Positions 25,436 through 33,519 of a stretch of 64,000 nucleotides of DNA are shown one piece after another. This DNA is from DASSUW01 sp963803335 (GTDB lineage: Bacteria > Actinomycetota > Thermoleophilia > Solirubrobacterales > Solirubrobacteraceae). The stretch is taken from the NCBI GenBank assembly GCA_963803335.1, contig CAWDME010000009.1:372001-436000 (forward strand). Reading direction: 5' to 3'. The notes beneath the pieces are model-generated. The model saw only the letters and a program-made list of their open reading frames with translations, was not told the DNA's origin and made no database searches. The translations under genes were made by a program, and so were the position numbers. How positions within the stretch are numbered: the stretch's first letter is position 1; each line of letters opens with the position of its first letter.

Positions 25436-26316
25436 GGATCTGCGTCGTCGGCTGCGGCGCGATCGGCGGCATCCTCGCCGCCCGGCTCGCCGGCAGTGCC
25501 GACGTGTGGGCGTACGACGTCTCGCGCGAGCACGTCGCGGCCATCGCGCGCGACGGCCTGCGGGTCGGCGACGAGATCGTGCATGTCCAGGCCCGCACCG
25601 ACCCAGGCGACATCCCGCCGTGCGACTTCGGCATCGTGGCGACCAAGGCGGCGTTCACCGAGCCGGCGATCGCCGCAACCGCGCCCCTGTTCGCCGCGGG
25701 CGCCGCGTGCTCCGTCCAGAACGGGATCGGCAGCGAGGAGGTGATCGCGCGGCACGTCCCGCGCGTGATCCGCGGTGTGACGATGGTCGCGGGCCACGTG
25801 CCCGCTCCGGGCGTTGTGCAGATCGACGCGCCGGGCACGACGTGGCTCGGCCCGTTCGAGCCGCAGCCGGCGTCGGGCGAGGAGATCGACACGCTGGCGT
25901 CGGCACTCGGCGCCGTCGCGCTCGCCGACGCGCGCGGCGCGCAGTGGACGAAGCTGCTCTTCAACGCGGCGACCAACCCGCTCGCCGCGCTGACCGGTCT
26001 CACGCACGGAGAGCTGTGCGACCGGCCCGATCTGCGCGCCACCGCCTGCGCCCTCGTCGCCGAGGGCCGCGCGGTGGCCAACGCGCTCGGCATCACGCTC
26101 GACAGCGATCCGGATGAGCTGATCAGCCGCGCCGCGATCGAGAATCACGCGCACAAGCCGAGCATGCTCCAGGACGTACTGGCGCACCGTCCGACCGAGA
26201 TCGATGCCCTCAACGGCGGGATCGTCCGCGCGGGCCGCGAGGCGGGCGTCCCGACCCCGCTGCACGCAGCGATCGCGGCACTGGTCAAAGGCTTGGAGGT
26301 CGGATGGACCTCGTGA
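25432..26316 (+). CDS. Ketopantoate reductase-like (PanE/ApbA family) dehydrogenase
   Basis: 294 residues from GTG at 25432. The N-terminal Rossmann fold has the NADP motif VVGCGAIGG (residues 5-13). The C-terminal helical domain carries the catalytic-type Lys in QWTKLLFNAATNPLAAL and the HKPSMLQDVLAHRPTEID stretch typical of PanE. In E. coli PanE makes pantoate; catabolic paralogues reduce or oxidise other 2-oxo/2-hydroxy acids. Placement among catabolic genes favours the latter. Overlaps the preceding gene by 4 bp and the next by 13 bp. Confidence 0.88.
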   Translation: MRICVVGCGAIGGILAARLAGSADVWAYDVSREHVAAIARDGLRVGDEIVHVQARTDPGDIPPCDFGIVATKAAFTEPAIAATAPLFAAGAACSVQNGIGSEEVIARHVPRVIRGVTMVAGHVPAPGVVQIDAPGTTWLGPFEPQPASGEEIDTLASALGAVALADARGAQWTKLLFNAATNPLAALTGLTHGELCDRPDLRATACALVAEGRAVANALGITLDSDPDELISRAAIENHAHKPSMLQDVLAHRPTEIDALNGGIVRAGREAGVPTPLHAAIAALVKGLEVGWTS

Positions 26317-27065
26317 TGCTCTCCGACGGCGAGCTGCACATCCCCGCCCAGGCGCTGCTCAACCGCGACCTGCCGCCGGAGTTCACCGACGCCGACGGCC
26401 TGATGGCCCTCAACTTCGGCGGCTACCTCGTGCAGGCAGGAGACCGCGTCGTGGTCGTCGACACCGGCATCGGCGGCGGCGCGATCCCGGAGCTGCCGAT
26501 CGGCTCGTTGCCCGAGCGCCTGCGCGCGGCCCGTGTGGCGCCCGAGGACGTCGACACGGTGATCTTCACGCACCTCCATTTCGACCACGTCGGCTGGTCT
26601 GGGCTATTCGTCAACGCCCGGTACCACGCACATGCGATCGACTGGCGTTACTGGGTCACCGACGCGACGCCCGAGACCGGCCCCGGGCGCGAGGACGTCG
26701 GCGCCATCCCGGCGCCCGAGCGCCTCGCTCCGCTGGCCGACCGGACCGTCCTGCACGACGGCGAGCGCACGGAGATCGTCCCCGGCGTCACGCTGCGGCT
26801 CGCCCCCGGCCACACGCCCGGCCACTGCATCGTGGAGGTCGGCGACGAGCTCGTCCTACTCGCCGACGCCGCCCACAACCCCGCGCAGCTGCTCGCCGGC
26901 GACTACCGCTCCGCGACGGACGAGGACGCCGAACTGGCCGCGCGCACCCGCGCCGCGCTGGCCGAGGAGCTTGCCGGCAGCGGCAAGCTGATCGCCATGA
27001 CCCACCACGCCGGCTTCGGGCGCCTAGAACGAGGCGGCTGGAGCTACGCGCCGAGCATCGAGTAG
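26304..27065 (+). CDS. MBL-fold hydrolase, lactonase-like
   Basis: 253 residues. The zinc signature HLHFDH lies at residues 90-95 (HxHxDH), followed by GHTPGHC (third His) and the late His in THHAGFG. The order and spacing resemble N-acyl-homoserine lactonases and other quorum-quenching or lactone-opening MBL enzymes. In this cluster a ring-opening lactonase role is plausible but unproven. A good ribosome site (TTGGAGGT) precedes the ATG inside the preceding gene. Its last 22 bp overlap the convergent SDR gene. Confidence 0.88.
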   Translation: MDLVMLSDGELHIPAQALLNRDLPPEFTDADGLMALNFGGYLVQAGDRVVVVDTGIGGGAIPELPIGSLPERLRAARVAPEDVDTVIFTHLHFDHVGWSGLFVNARYHAHAIDWRYWVTDATPETGPGREDVGAIPAPERLAPLADRTVLHDGERTEIVPGVTLRLAPGHTPGHCIVEVGDELVLLADAAHNPAQLLAGDYRSATDEDAELAARTRAALAEELAGSGKLIAMTHHAGFGRLERGGWSYAPSIE

Positions 27066-27805
27066 CCGCCGTCGCAGATCATGTAGCTGCCGGTGATATG
27101 GCTCGCGTCGTCGGTCGCCAGGAACAGCGCCGCGCCGGTCAGCTCCTCGGGCGGCGGGATCCGACCCATCGGCGTGTCGCGCTGGAGCTGCTCGAGCCGG
27201 CCCGACTTCATGTCCGGGCGGTTCATCACGGCGGGCGTGTCCATGAAGCCGGGCGCGAACGTGTTCACGCGCACGTGCGGGGCGAGCGCCTTGGCGTAGG
27301 ACTTGGTGATGCCGAGCAGGCCGTACTTGCCGGCGGCGTAGATCGGGGCGCGCGGGCTGCCGCGCACGATCACCGTCGAGCCGATGTTGACGATCGCGCC
27401 GCGGACGCCGCGGTCGAGCATCCGGGTGCCGAACTCGTGGACCATCAGCATCGTGCCCTTGATGTCGACGTCGAGCACGTGGTCGAGCACGGACTCGTCG
27501 ATCTCGCGCCACGAGGTCTGCGACGAGGCCATGTCCCCCACGTTGTTGACCAGCGCGTCGACGTCGCCGGCCTCCTCGGCCATCCGCTTGATCTCGTCCC
27601 AATGGGAGATGTCGCCCTGGACCAGCGCAGCCTCCGCGCCCGCGTCGCGCACGCCCGCCGCGGTCTCCTCCGCGCCGGTGGCCGAGCTGCGGTAGTGCAC
27701 GTAGACCTTCGCGGCGCCTTCCTGCGCCGCCTTGATCGCCAGCTGCTGGCCGAAGCCGGTGCCGGCGCCGGTGACCATGACGACGCGACCGTCCAATTTG
27801 CCCAT
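27044..27805 (-). CDS. SDR family oxidoreductase
   Basis: 253 residues. Classical short-chain dehydrogenase: NAD(P) motif TGAGTGFG at about 12-19, NNVG, a Ser in NIGSTV and the YxxxK pair in YAAGKYG, then PGFMDTP and the C-terminal CDGGYSML. The enzyme should interconvert a hydroxyl and a carbonyl using NAD(P). The ATG at 27805 overlaps the upstream SDR stop by 1 bp (TGATG), so the two SDRs and the FAH gene are one leftward transcript. Confidence 0.92.
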   Translation of the reverse strand: MGKLDGRVVMVTGAGTGFGQQLAIKAAQEGAAKVYVHYRSSATGAEETAAGVRDAGAEAALVQGDISHWDEIKRMAEEAGDVDALVNNVGDMASSQTSWREIDESVLDHVLDVDIKGTMLMVHEFGTRMLDRGVRGAIVNIGSTVIVRGSPRAPIYAAGKYGLLGITKSYAKALAPHVRVNTFAPGFMDTPAVMNRPDMKSGRLEQLQRDTPMGRIPPPEELTGAALFLATDDASHITGSYMICDGGYSMLGA

Positions 27806-28521
27806 CAGAGCACGCTTCTCCCACCGTCGATGTACAGGACCGTCCCGGTGATGAAGCTCGCCTGCCGGGAGCACAGGAAGAGGACCGGGCCGACCACCTC
27901 GTCGACGTGCGCGAACCGCCCGGCCGGGATCAGCTCGATCAGCTCCTCGCGCCGACCGGGGTGGTCGGCGAGATACTGGCGCGTGAGCTCAGTGTCCATG
28001 TAGCCGGGCGCCACCGCGTTGACCGTCACGCCGTCGGCCGCATGCTCGTGCGCCATCACGCGCATGAGCTGATTCAGACCGCCCTTGGTCGCGGCGTACG
28101 GGCCGTGGTGCTTGTGGCCGCTGCGGCCGGCGACCGACGAGAAGAACACGATCCGGCCGTGGCGCTGGGCGCGCATGCGCGGGAGCGCCGCCTGCGCCGT
28201 GTAGAACGCGCTGGAGAGGTTGATCGAGACGATGTCGTCCCAGTCTGCGTCGTCGTAGGACTCGATCGGCTTGCGGCGGTTGATGCCGACGCTGTGGACG
28301 AACACGTCGAGCCCGCCGAGCCGGTCGGCCGCCTCGTCCATCGCGGCGCGGGCCGCCTGCGGGTCGCGCAGGTCGGCCTGCACGTGGTCGCCAGGCTGGA
28401 CGTCGATCGCGACGACCTCCGCTCCCACGCCCCGGAACCCGTCGACGAGCGCGGCGCCGAACGTGCCGGCGCCGCCGGCGACGACGACGCGCTGACCCGC
28501 CAGCCCGAGCCAGTCGCTCAC
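27805..28521 (-). CDS. SDR family oxidoreductase
   Basis: 238 residues from GTG at 28521. NAD(P) motif VAGGAGTFG, catalytic Ser in FFSSVAG, Tyr/Lys in YAATKGG, and the late ITGTVLYIDGGRS. Compared with classical SDRs the acidic residue after strand 2 (AIDVQPGD) favours NAD over NADP. The start overlaps the stop of the FAH gene by 4 bp. The two SDRs differ in sequence and probably act on successive intermediates. Confidence 0.92.
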   Translation of the reverse strand: MSDWLGLAGQRVVVAGGAGTFGAALVDGFRGVGAEVVAIDVQPGDHVQADLRDPQAARAAMDEAADRLGGLDVFVHSVGINRRKPIESYDDADWDDIVSINLSSAFYTAQAALPRMRAQRHGRIVFFSSVAGRSGHKHHGPYAATKGGLNQLMRVMAHEHAADGVTVNAVAPGYMDTELTRQYLADHPGRREELIELIPAGRFAHVDEVVGPVLFLCSRQASFITGTVLYIDGGRSVL

Positions 28522-29348
28522 GCGAACCTCGTCGTGATCGAGCCGACGCCGTCGATCGTGCTCACCAGCTCGTCTCCGGGCCTGAGGTAGCGCGGCGGGT
28601 CCATGCGGTTGCCGACGCCGGCGGGCGTGCCGGTGAAGATCAGGTCGCCGGGCAGCAGCGGGCAGATCGCCGACAGCCGCGCGACGGTCTCGGGCACGGA
28701 TAAGATCATCGAGGACGTGCGGTCGGCCTGTACGCGCTCGCCGTTGACCGAGCAGGCGATCGCGAGGTCGTCGCGCGCGGGCAGCGCATCGACCGTGGTG
28801 ACCCACGGCCCGGTCGGGCCGAAGCCGGGGAACGACTTGCCGAGGCTGAACTGCGGCGGCGAGCCGAGCATCTGCACGTCGCGCGCGGAGATGTCCTGGC
28901 CGACGGTCACGCCGGCCACATGCTCCCAGGCGCGCTCGGCCGCGACGCCCTCGGCGCAGCGCCCGATCACGACCACCAGCTCGACCTCCCAGTCGACCTT
29001 GTCGGTCGCCACGCGCACGGTCGCCCCGTCACCGACGAGGCAGGACGGGAACTTCGTGAACACGAGCGGCATCGGCGGTAGCTCGAAGCCGGCCTCGCGC
29101 GCGTGCAGCGCGTAGTTGAGGCCGAGCGCGAACACTTGCCGCGGGCGCGGCACCGGCGGCCCGAGTGGCGCGTCGTACGGCTCGGCGGCGCCGAGGTCGG
29201 CATCGGTCGCCCACGCCGCGAAGGCGTCCCAGTCGGCGTACACGGCCTGCGGGTCGGCGGCGAACCGGCCGCCGCTCGCCCGCTCGACGTCGAGCGCGCG
29301 ACCATCGTCAATCAGGCACAGCCGGCCGTCGACATTCCCAAGATGCAT
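28518..29348 (-). CDS. Fumarylacetoacetate hydrolase (FAH) family protein
   Basis: 276 residues. FAH fold with the GLNYALHAREAG active-site loop, metal ligands in WEVELVVVIG (E-x-E), GQDISARDVQ (Asp) and the SLGKSFPGFGPTGPWV segment, ending with GDLIFTGTPAGVG. The family cleaves C-C bonds in acylpyruvates or hydrolyses diketo acids, or decarboxylates oxaloacetate. Together with SDRs it resembles non-phosphorylative sugar-acid or aromatic meta-type pathways. Transcribed divergently from a second FAH gene, with a 65-bp control region between. Confidence 0.92.
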   Translation of the reverse strand: MHLGNVDGRLCLIDDGRALDVERASGGRFAADPQAVYADWDAFAAWATDADLGAAEPYDAPLGPPVPRPRQVFALGLNYALHAREAGFELPPMPLVFTKFPSCLVGDGATVRVATDKVDWEVELVVVIGRCAEGVAAERAWEHVAGVTVGQDISARDVQMLGSPPQFSLGKSFPGFGPTGPWVTTVDALPARDDLAIACSVNGERVQADRTSSMILSVPETVARLSAICPLLPGDLIFTGTPAGVGNRMDPPRYLRPGDELVSTIDGVGSITTRFA

Positions 29349-29377
29349 CTTGCAGAAGTTTACACAGACGGATAGAG

Positions 29378-29385
29378 TGTATGCA
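29378..29385. promoter_or_regulatory. Candidate GntR-type half-palindrome between the two FAH genes
   Basis: TGTATGCA preceded by GAG, in the divergent region of the two FAH genes (29348 - and 29414 +), 30 bp from one start and 36 bp from the other. Same core as the sites at 24476 and 32827. Confidence 0.4.
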
Positions 29386-29413
29386 GGTTGAATCGGAGAT
29401 CAGGGGAGTGGCG

Positions 29414-30262
29414 ATGAAGCTGGTGACGTTCGACGACGGCAAGGTGGGTCGCCTCGAGGGGGACCGCGTCGTCGCGCTCGACGTGCCGGACATGCGCACG
29501 TACTACGAGCGCGGCCAGCAGGCCGCCGAGACCGGTGAGACCTTCGCGCTCGCGGACGTCCGGCTGCGCGCACCCATCATCCCGAAGAAGTTCTTCCACA
29601 CCGCGGGCAACTTCCGCGAGCACCACGAGGAGTCCAAGAACGTCAACTGGTCGCACCCGGTGCTGCCCTGGATCGTGTTCTTCCAGAACATCGACGCGAT
29701 CATCGGGCCGGAGGACGACATCGTCTACCCGCCCAACGGCATCACCAACGAGATGGACTACGAGCTCGAGCTGGCCGTCGTGATCGGCAAGGCAGGCAAG
29801 TTCTTCTCGCCCGAGGAGGCCGAGGAGTACATCGCCGGCTACCTGATCTTCAACGACATCACGGCGCGCGACATCCAGCGCGAGGAGATGAAGTCCGGCG
29901 TCTTCAGCCTCTCAAAGGGGATCGACACGTTCTGCCCGATCGGCCCGTGGATCGTGACGCCGGACGAGATCGGCGACGCCCACGACCTGGCGATGGAGCT
30001 GCGCGTCAACGGCGAGTCGCGCCAGGAGTCGCACACCAGCCGCATGTCGGTGACGATCCCGGAGATCATCAGCCACTACTCGCCGATGGGCTACTCGCCC
30101 GGCGACATCCTCTCGACCGGCACCGTGTCGGGCGTGGCCGGCTTCAGCGACGACCCGATGTCGCTGTACCTCAAGCCCGGCGACACCGTCGAGTGCGAGA
30201 TCGAGAAGGTCGGCGTCCTGCGCAATCGCGTGGTCGCGGCGCAGGTTCCTGCCGCGGTCTGA
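29414..30262 (+). CDS. Fumarylacetoacetate hydrolase (FAH) family protein
   Basis: 282 residues from the ATG at 29414, chosen for its AGGGGAG ribosome site; a frame-matching ATG at 29381 adds 11 residues. FAH motifs: FFHTAGNFREHHEES, metal ligands in MDYELELAVVIG, NDITARDIQ and the SKGIDTFCPIGPWIV segment, then GDILSTGTVSGVAG. The sequence is clearly different from the first FAH protein (larger N-terminal region), so the two are unlikely to be redundant. The stop overlaps the next start (TGATG). Confidence 0.92.
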   Translation: MKLVTFDDGKVGRLEGDRVVALDVPDMRTYYERGQQAAETGETFALADVRLRAPIIPKKFFHTAGNFREHHEESKNVNWSHPVLPWIVFFQNIDAIIGPEDDIVYPPNGITNEMDYELELAVVIGKAGKFFSPEEAEEYIAGYLIFNDITARDIQREEMKSGVFSLSKGIDTFCPIGPWIVTPDEIGDAHDLAMELRVNGESRQESHTSRMSVTIPEIISHYSPMGYSPGDILSTGTVSGVAGFSDDPMSLYLKPGDTVECEIEKVGVLRNRVVAAQVPAAV

Positions 30263-30576
30263 TGCGCTGGGACGAGCAGGAGTTCACCGAGGTCCGCCCC
30301 GGCATCTTCGGCGCCACCATCGACACCGAGCAGCTGACCGCAACGGTCTACCGCTACGAGCCGGGGTGCGAATGGGAGACCCACGCACACCCCGAGGACC
30401 AGGTGACGTGCGTGCTCGAGGGCGGCACCGTCGACTTCGTGGTCGACGGCGAGCCCGCGCCGCTCGGGCCCGGCGAGATGGCGGTGATCCCGGGCGGTTT
30501 GCCGCACAGCGCCACGGTCGCCGCCGACGGCGTGCGGGTCGTGACGCTGAACGTCTGGCGGCTCAGGCGAAGGTGA
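30262..30576 (+). CDS. Small single-domain cupin protein
   Basis: 104 residues. A cupin barrel with metal-binding motif 1 around CEWETHAHPEDQVTCVLEG (H-x-H-x4-E-like arrangement) and motif 2 GEMAVIPGGLPHSA. Single-domain cupins in catabolic clusters act as isomerases, sugar-acid lyases or simple dioxygenases. It is translationally coupled to the second FAH gene and converges on the bicupin gene with a 14-bp overlap. Confidence 0.87.
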   Translation: MRWDEQEFTEVRPGIFGATIDTEQLTATVYRYEPGCEWETHAHPEDQVTCVLEGGTVDFVVDGEPAPLGPGEMAVIPGGLPHSATVAADGVRVVTLNVWRLRRR

Positions 30577-31585
30577 CGTCGAGCTCCGCGGCGGCCTCGC
30601 GCAGCGCGTCGAGGTCGACGGGTGTGGGACTGCCGAAGACGTGCTCGCTCGTCGGCGTTCCGGCGGTTGCGATGAGTGTTTCGAGCCCACCGGGCGCGCT
30701 CATCGTGAGCACCTTCGTGTAGTGGCCCTCGCCGGCGTAGCCGTGCTCGGCGCCGGCCGGGATGCTCACCGTGTCGCCGCGCCCGAGCAGGTGCTCGGAG
30801 CCGTTGAGGCTGACGCGCAGGACGCCCTCGATCACCATCAGCGACTCGTACGTGCGCTCGTGCACGTGAGCGGGCAGGCCCGGGCCCTTGGACATCTCGA
30901 CCGTGGTCATCGCGACCTCGCCGCTGGTCTGCGGCGCGCCGACGAGGAGCGTCTGCAGCTGGACGCCGAGCTCGTGCCGCTCGCCCTCGCCGGCGCGCAG
31001 GAAGTACGGCGCCTGGTCGGGCGCAACCGTGTCGTCGGCCGCGTCGTCGCGCGCGGGCGCGTACTGGGCGTCGGGCCGGTACTTCATCTTGAACTCGACC
31101 TCGGCGCGGCCGAACTTCTCGAACGGCGGCGGGCCCTTCGGCCCCTGTGGGAACCCGGGGCCTGGGAACGGCTCGCCCGTGAGGTCGAAGAAGCGGTCCC
31201 AGCCGCCGGGCACCACCGGGCCGACGAACGTGGAGTAGTGGCCGCGCAGCTGGTAGGCGTGCAGCGTGCCGGGCGGGACGTAGCCGAAGTCGCCGGGCGC
31301 CAGTACGCGGCTCTCGTCGTCCGCCCACAGCTGCACCGCGCCGCGGAGGCAGTAGAAGAACTCGTACTCGTTGTCGTGGTAGTGGAGCGGGATCGGCCGC
31401 TCGGCCTTCGGGCCGTCGAGCGCCATCACCGACATCGCGCCGTCCGACTCCTCGGCGCCGACGAGCGCACGGGCGACCTCGCCGAGCAGCACGTGCGCGC
31501 GCCCGCTCCCGGCCTCGATGACGTAGGGGATCGGCTCGCCCGGCAACGAGGTGACGGGGCTGCGCTCCGTGAGGAAGGTGCTCAT
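30563..31585 (-). CDS. Bicupin dioxygenase, quercetin 2,3-dioxygenase-like
   Basis: 340 residues with two cupin domains. The first has metal ligands in IPLHYHDNEYEFFYCLRG and GYVPPGTLHAYQL; the second in GLPAHVHERTYESLMVIEG and SIPAGAEHGY. The first block closely resembles fungal-type and Bacillus quercetinases (His-x-His, Glu, later His). Quercetinases open the flavonol ring and release CO. Gentisate-type ring cleavage is an alternative for bicupins of this length. Coupled by ATGA overlap to the FAD monooxygenase: a hydroxylase followed by a ring-cleaving enzyme. Confidence 0.85.
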   Translation of the reverse strand: MSTFLTERSPVTSLPGEPIPYVIEAGSGRAHVLLGEVARALVGAEESDGAMSVMALDGPKAERPIPLHYHDNEYEFFYCLRGAVQLWADDESRVLAPGDFGYVPPGTLHAYQLRGHYSTFVGPVVPGGWDRFFDLTGEPFPGPGFPQGPKGPPPFEKFGRAEVEFKMKYRPDAQYAPARDDAADDTVAPDQAPYFLRAGEGERHELGVQLQTLLVGAPQTSGEVAMTTVEMSKGPGLPAHVHERTYESLMVIEGVLRVSLNGSEHLLGRGDTVSIPAGAEHGYAGEGHYTKVLTMSAPGGLETLIATAGTPTSEHVFGSPTPVDLDALREAAAELDVTFA

Positions 31586-32799
31586 GTGCTCTCCGCGGGT
31601 TCTCTCTGGCGCAGACCACCGCCGCCGAAGCGGTCGTGGTCGGCGGACATCTCCATGACGGGGTAGGCGAACGCGCGCATGTCCTCCTCGTAGGCGCCGA
31701 CCGCCGCAACGAGATCGAGGTCCCCGCGCTGCGCCGCGGCGAGCTTGCCCGCAAGCACCGCCGCGTCGCGCAGCGAGGTGTTCCCACCCATCCCCAGCGT
31801 CGGCAGCATCGCGTGGATCGCGTCACCGACCAGCGTGACATTGCTCGGCTCCCACGGGGGCGTGGGGTCGAGCCGCATGAAGTTGGAGGCGAACATCGTG
31901 TCGAGCTCGATGCGCTCGACGAGCCGGCGCAGCGCCGGGTGCCAGCCGGACACCGCCTCGACCATCTGGGCGTGCACCGCGCGCGCGGTGTCGGCCGTCC
32001 AGTCGCCGGGCGCCGGGATCGGCGTGCCCGGGCGGATGCCGCCCGTGAGCATCATGTACGGCGCCACCGGGTCGAGCCGCACGCCGGGCGCGAGCTCCGC
32101 CGCCGCCTCTTCAGGCGGGCGGCGCGGATCCATCGCGCCCATCGCGAGCGTCACGCCGCTCGCCGGGTCGACGGCGATCACGAAGCCGCTGAGCAGGATC
32201 TCGGGCAGCGCGTCGTGGACCTCGGGCGGCAGCGGCGTGCGCGCGAACACGCCGAGTCCGCGGACGCCGGTGTCGATCACCTCGACGTCCGGCAGTAGCG
32301 TGCGGCGGACCGCGGAGTAGACGCCGTCGGCGCCGACCAGCACGTCACCCTCGGCGGCCGTGCCGTCCTCCAGCAGCAGCCGCACCCTGTCTCCGGCACG
32401 CTCGAAGCCGGCGACGGTGGCGGCCGGCCGGATCGCGTCACCGAGCCGCGCGCCGAGAATCTGCCGCAACGTGCGACGGTGGATCGCGGTGTGCGGGCGC
32501 GGGCCTTCGTTGGGCGCGCCGAAGTGGGGCGCGGTCGAGAGCTCCTCGCACTGTGAGTTCACCACCACCGCCATGCGCCGCGGCGGCGTGTTGCGCGAGG
32601 CCTGCAGGTAGAGCTCGAAGAGGTCGTCGGGCAGGCACGCCTGGAGCGCGTTGCCGCCGTCACCGTTGATCGTGATGCGGTAGCCCTGGCGCCGCACCTC
32701 GGGGTCGCGCTCGTACACGGCGCACGAGACGCCGGCGCGCTTGAGGCCCTGCGCGAGGCACAGCCCGCTCAGCCCGCCGCCGGCGATGAGGACGTGCAT
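31582..32799 (-). CDS. FAD-dependent monooxygenase (aromatic hydroxylase type)
   Basis: 405 residues. The FAD motif GGGLSGLCLAQGL at the N-terminus, the DG motif VLVGADGVYSAVRR and the GD motif LVGDAIHAMLPTLGMGGN place it in the class A flavoprotein monooxygenases (salicylate/p-hydroxybenzoate hydroxylase-like), which hydroxylate aromatic or polyketide rings with NAD(P)H and O2. First gene of a two-gene leftward operon with the bicupin. Two TGTAT sites lie within 36 bp of its start. Confidence 0.92.
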   Translation of the reverse strand: MHVLIAGGGLSGLCLAQGLKRAGVSCAVYERDPEVRRQGYRITINGDGGNALQACLPDDLFELYLQASRNTPPRRMAVVVNSQCEELSTAPHFGAPNEGPRPHTAIHRRTLRQILGARLGDAIRPAATVAGFERAGDRVRLLLEDGTAAEGDVLVGADGVYSAVRRTLLPDVEVIDTGVRGLGVFARTPLPPEVHDALPEILLSGFVIAVDPASGVTLAMGAMDPRRPPEEAAAELAPGVRLDPVAPYMMLTGGIRPGTPIPAPGDWTADTARAVHAQMVEAVSGWHPALRRLVERIELDTMFASNFMRLDPTPPWEPSNVTLVGDAIHAMLPTLGMGGNTSLRDAAVLAGKLAAAQRGDLDLVAAVGAYEEDMRAFAYPVMEMSADHDRFGGGGLRQREPAEST

Positions 32800-32807
32800 C
32801 CTCCAAC

Positions 32808-32834
32808 TCTATACAGTTGCGAGTGCTGTATGCA
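32808..32834. promoter_or_regulatory. Candidate GntR-type operator before the FAD monooxygenase
   Basis: Inverted arms ATACAG (32811-32816) and CTGTAT (32826-32831) are 9 bp apart. The right part reads GAGTGCTGTATGCAAG, very close to GAGTGTTGTATACACT at 24470. It begins 9 bp upstream of the monooxygenase ATG. Confidence 0.5.
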
Positions 32835-32858
32835 AGTCGAGCTGGCGAGGACGTCGCC

Positions 32859-33446
32859 TCAGAGGCGACCCGAGCGCGGGACGAACCGCCGCCCCGGAGG
32901 GCGGCGGAAGCCCTCCTGCGAGAGCGCGGAGTTCACCGCGACCAGCGCGATCTCGGACACGAGGTTGGCCGTGCTCAGGATGGTGACGCGGCGCTTCGAG
33001 CGCTGCGCGCTCTCGCTCGCCGCCGGCGCCGTGTGATCGCCGTCCTGCAACGGGACGGCACCTCCCGGCGCCATGCGGGCGAAACGGATCCCCTCGGCCG
33101 CCGTGCCGAGGCCGGTGGCGGCGACGAGCCCGACGAGCGCGTCCTTGGCGTACGCCAGGCGTCGCTCTTCATCGGAGAGCCGGCCGTTGGCGGACTCGCG
33201 CAGCCGCGCACCGATCCAGCCGCTCGCCACGGCGACCAGCGACAGCGAGTTGACCACGCCGTAGCGGCGCCACGCAGCGTTGACGACTTTTCCGCGTTCG
33301 GCCGGGTCGGAGATCTCCGTCACGCTCGGGTGCATCGCCAGGCGGCCGAACAGGTTGCCGCCCAGCAGCCCGGCCAGCCCGATGTCGTGCGCGGCCCGGC
33401 CGAGCTTGCTCAGGGGGACGGATGGGGCAGGAACCGTAGGAGCCAT
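32859..33446 (-). CDS. Hypothetical membrane protein
   Basis: About 195 residues from ATG at 33446. Three or four weak membrane segments (AAHDIGLAGLLGGNLFG, VVNSLSLVAVASGWIG, DALVGLVAATGLG and TANLVSEIALVAVNSAL) alternate with charged loops. No family was recognised with certainty. It ends with a basic RRPPGRRFVPRSG tail. It stands alone between the catabolic cluster and the divergent MOSC gene. Confidence 0.78.
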   Translation of the reverse strand: MAPTVPAPSVPLSKLGRAAHDIGLAGLLGGNLFGRLAMHPSVTEISDPAERGKVVNAAWRRYGVVNSLSLVAVASGWIGARLRESANGRLSDEERRLAYAKDALVGLVAATGLGTAAEGIRFARMAPGGAVPLQDGDHTAPAASESAQRSKRRVTILSTANLVSEIALVAVNSALSQEGFRRPPGRRFVPRSGRL

Positions 33447-33519
33447 GACCCGAGCCTGCCCGCCGTCACCTGCGAGCAAGACTGACCGCATCGTGTCGCG
33501 GCTGCGAACATGGCGCGTC

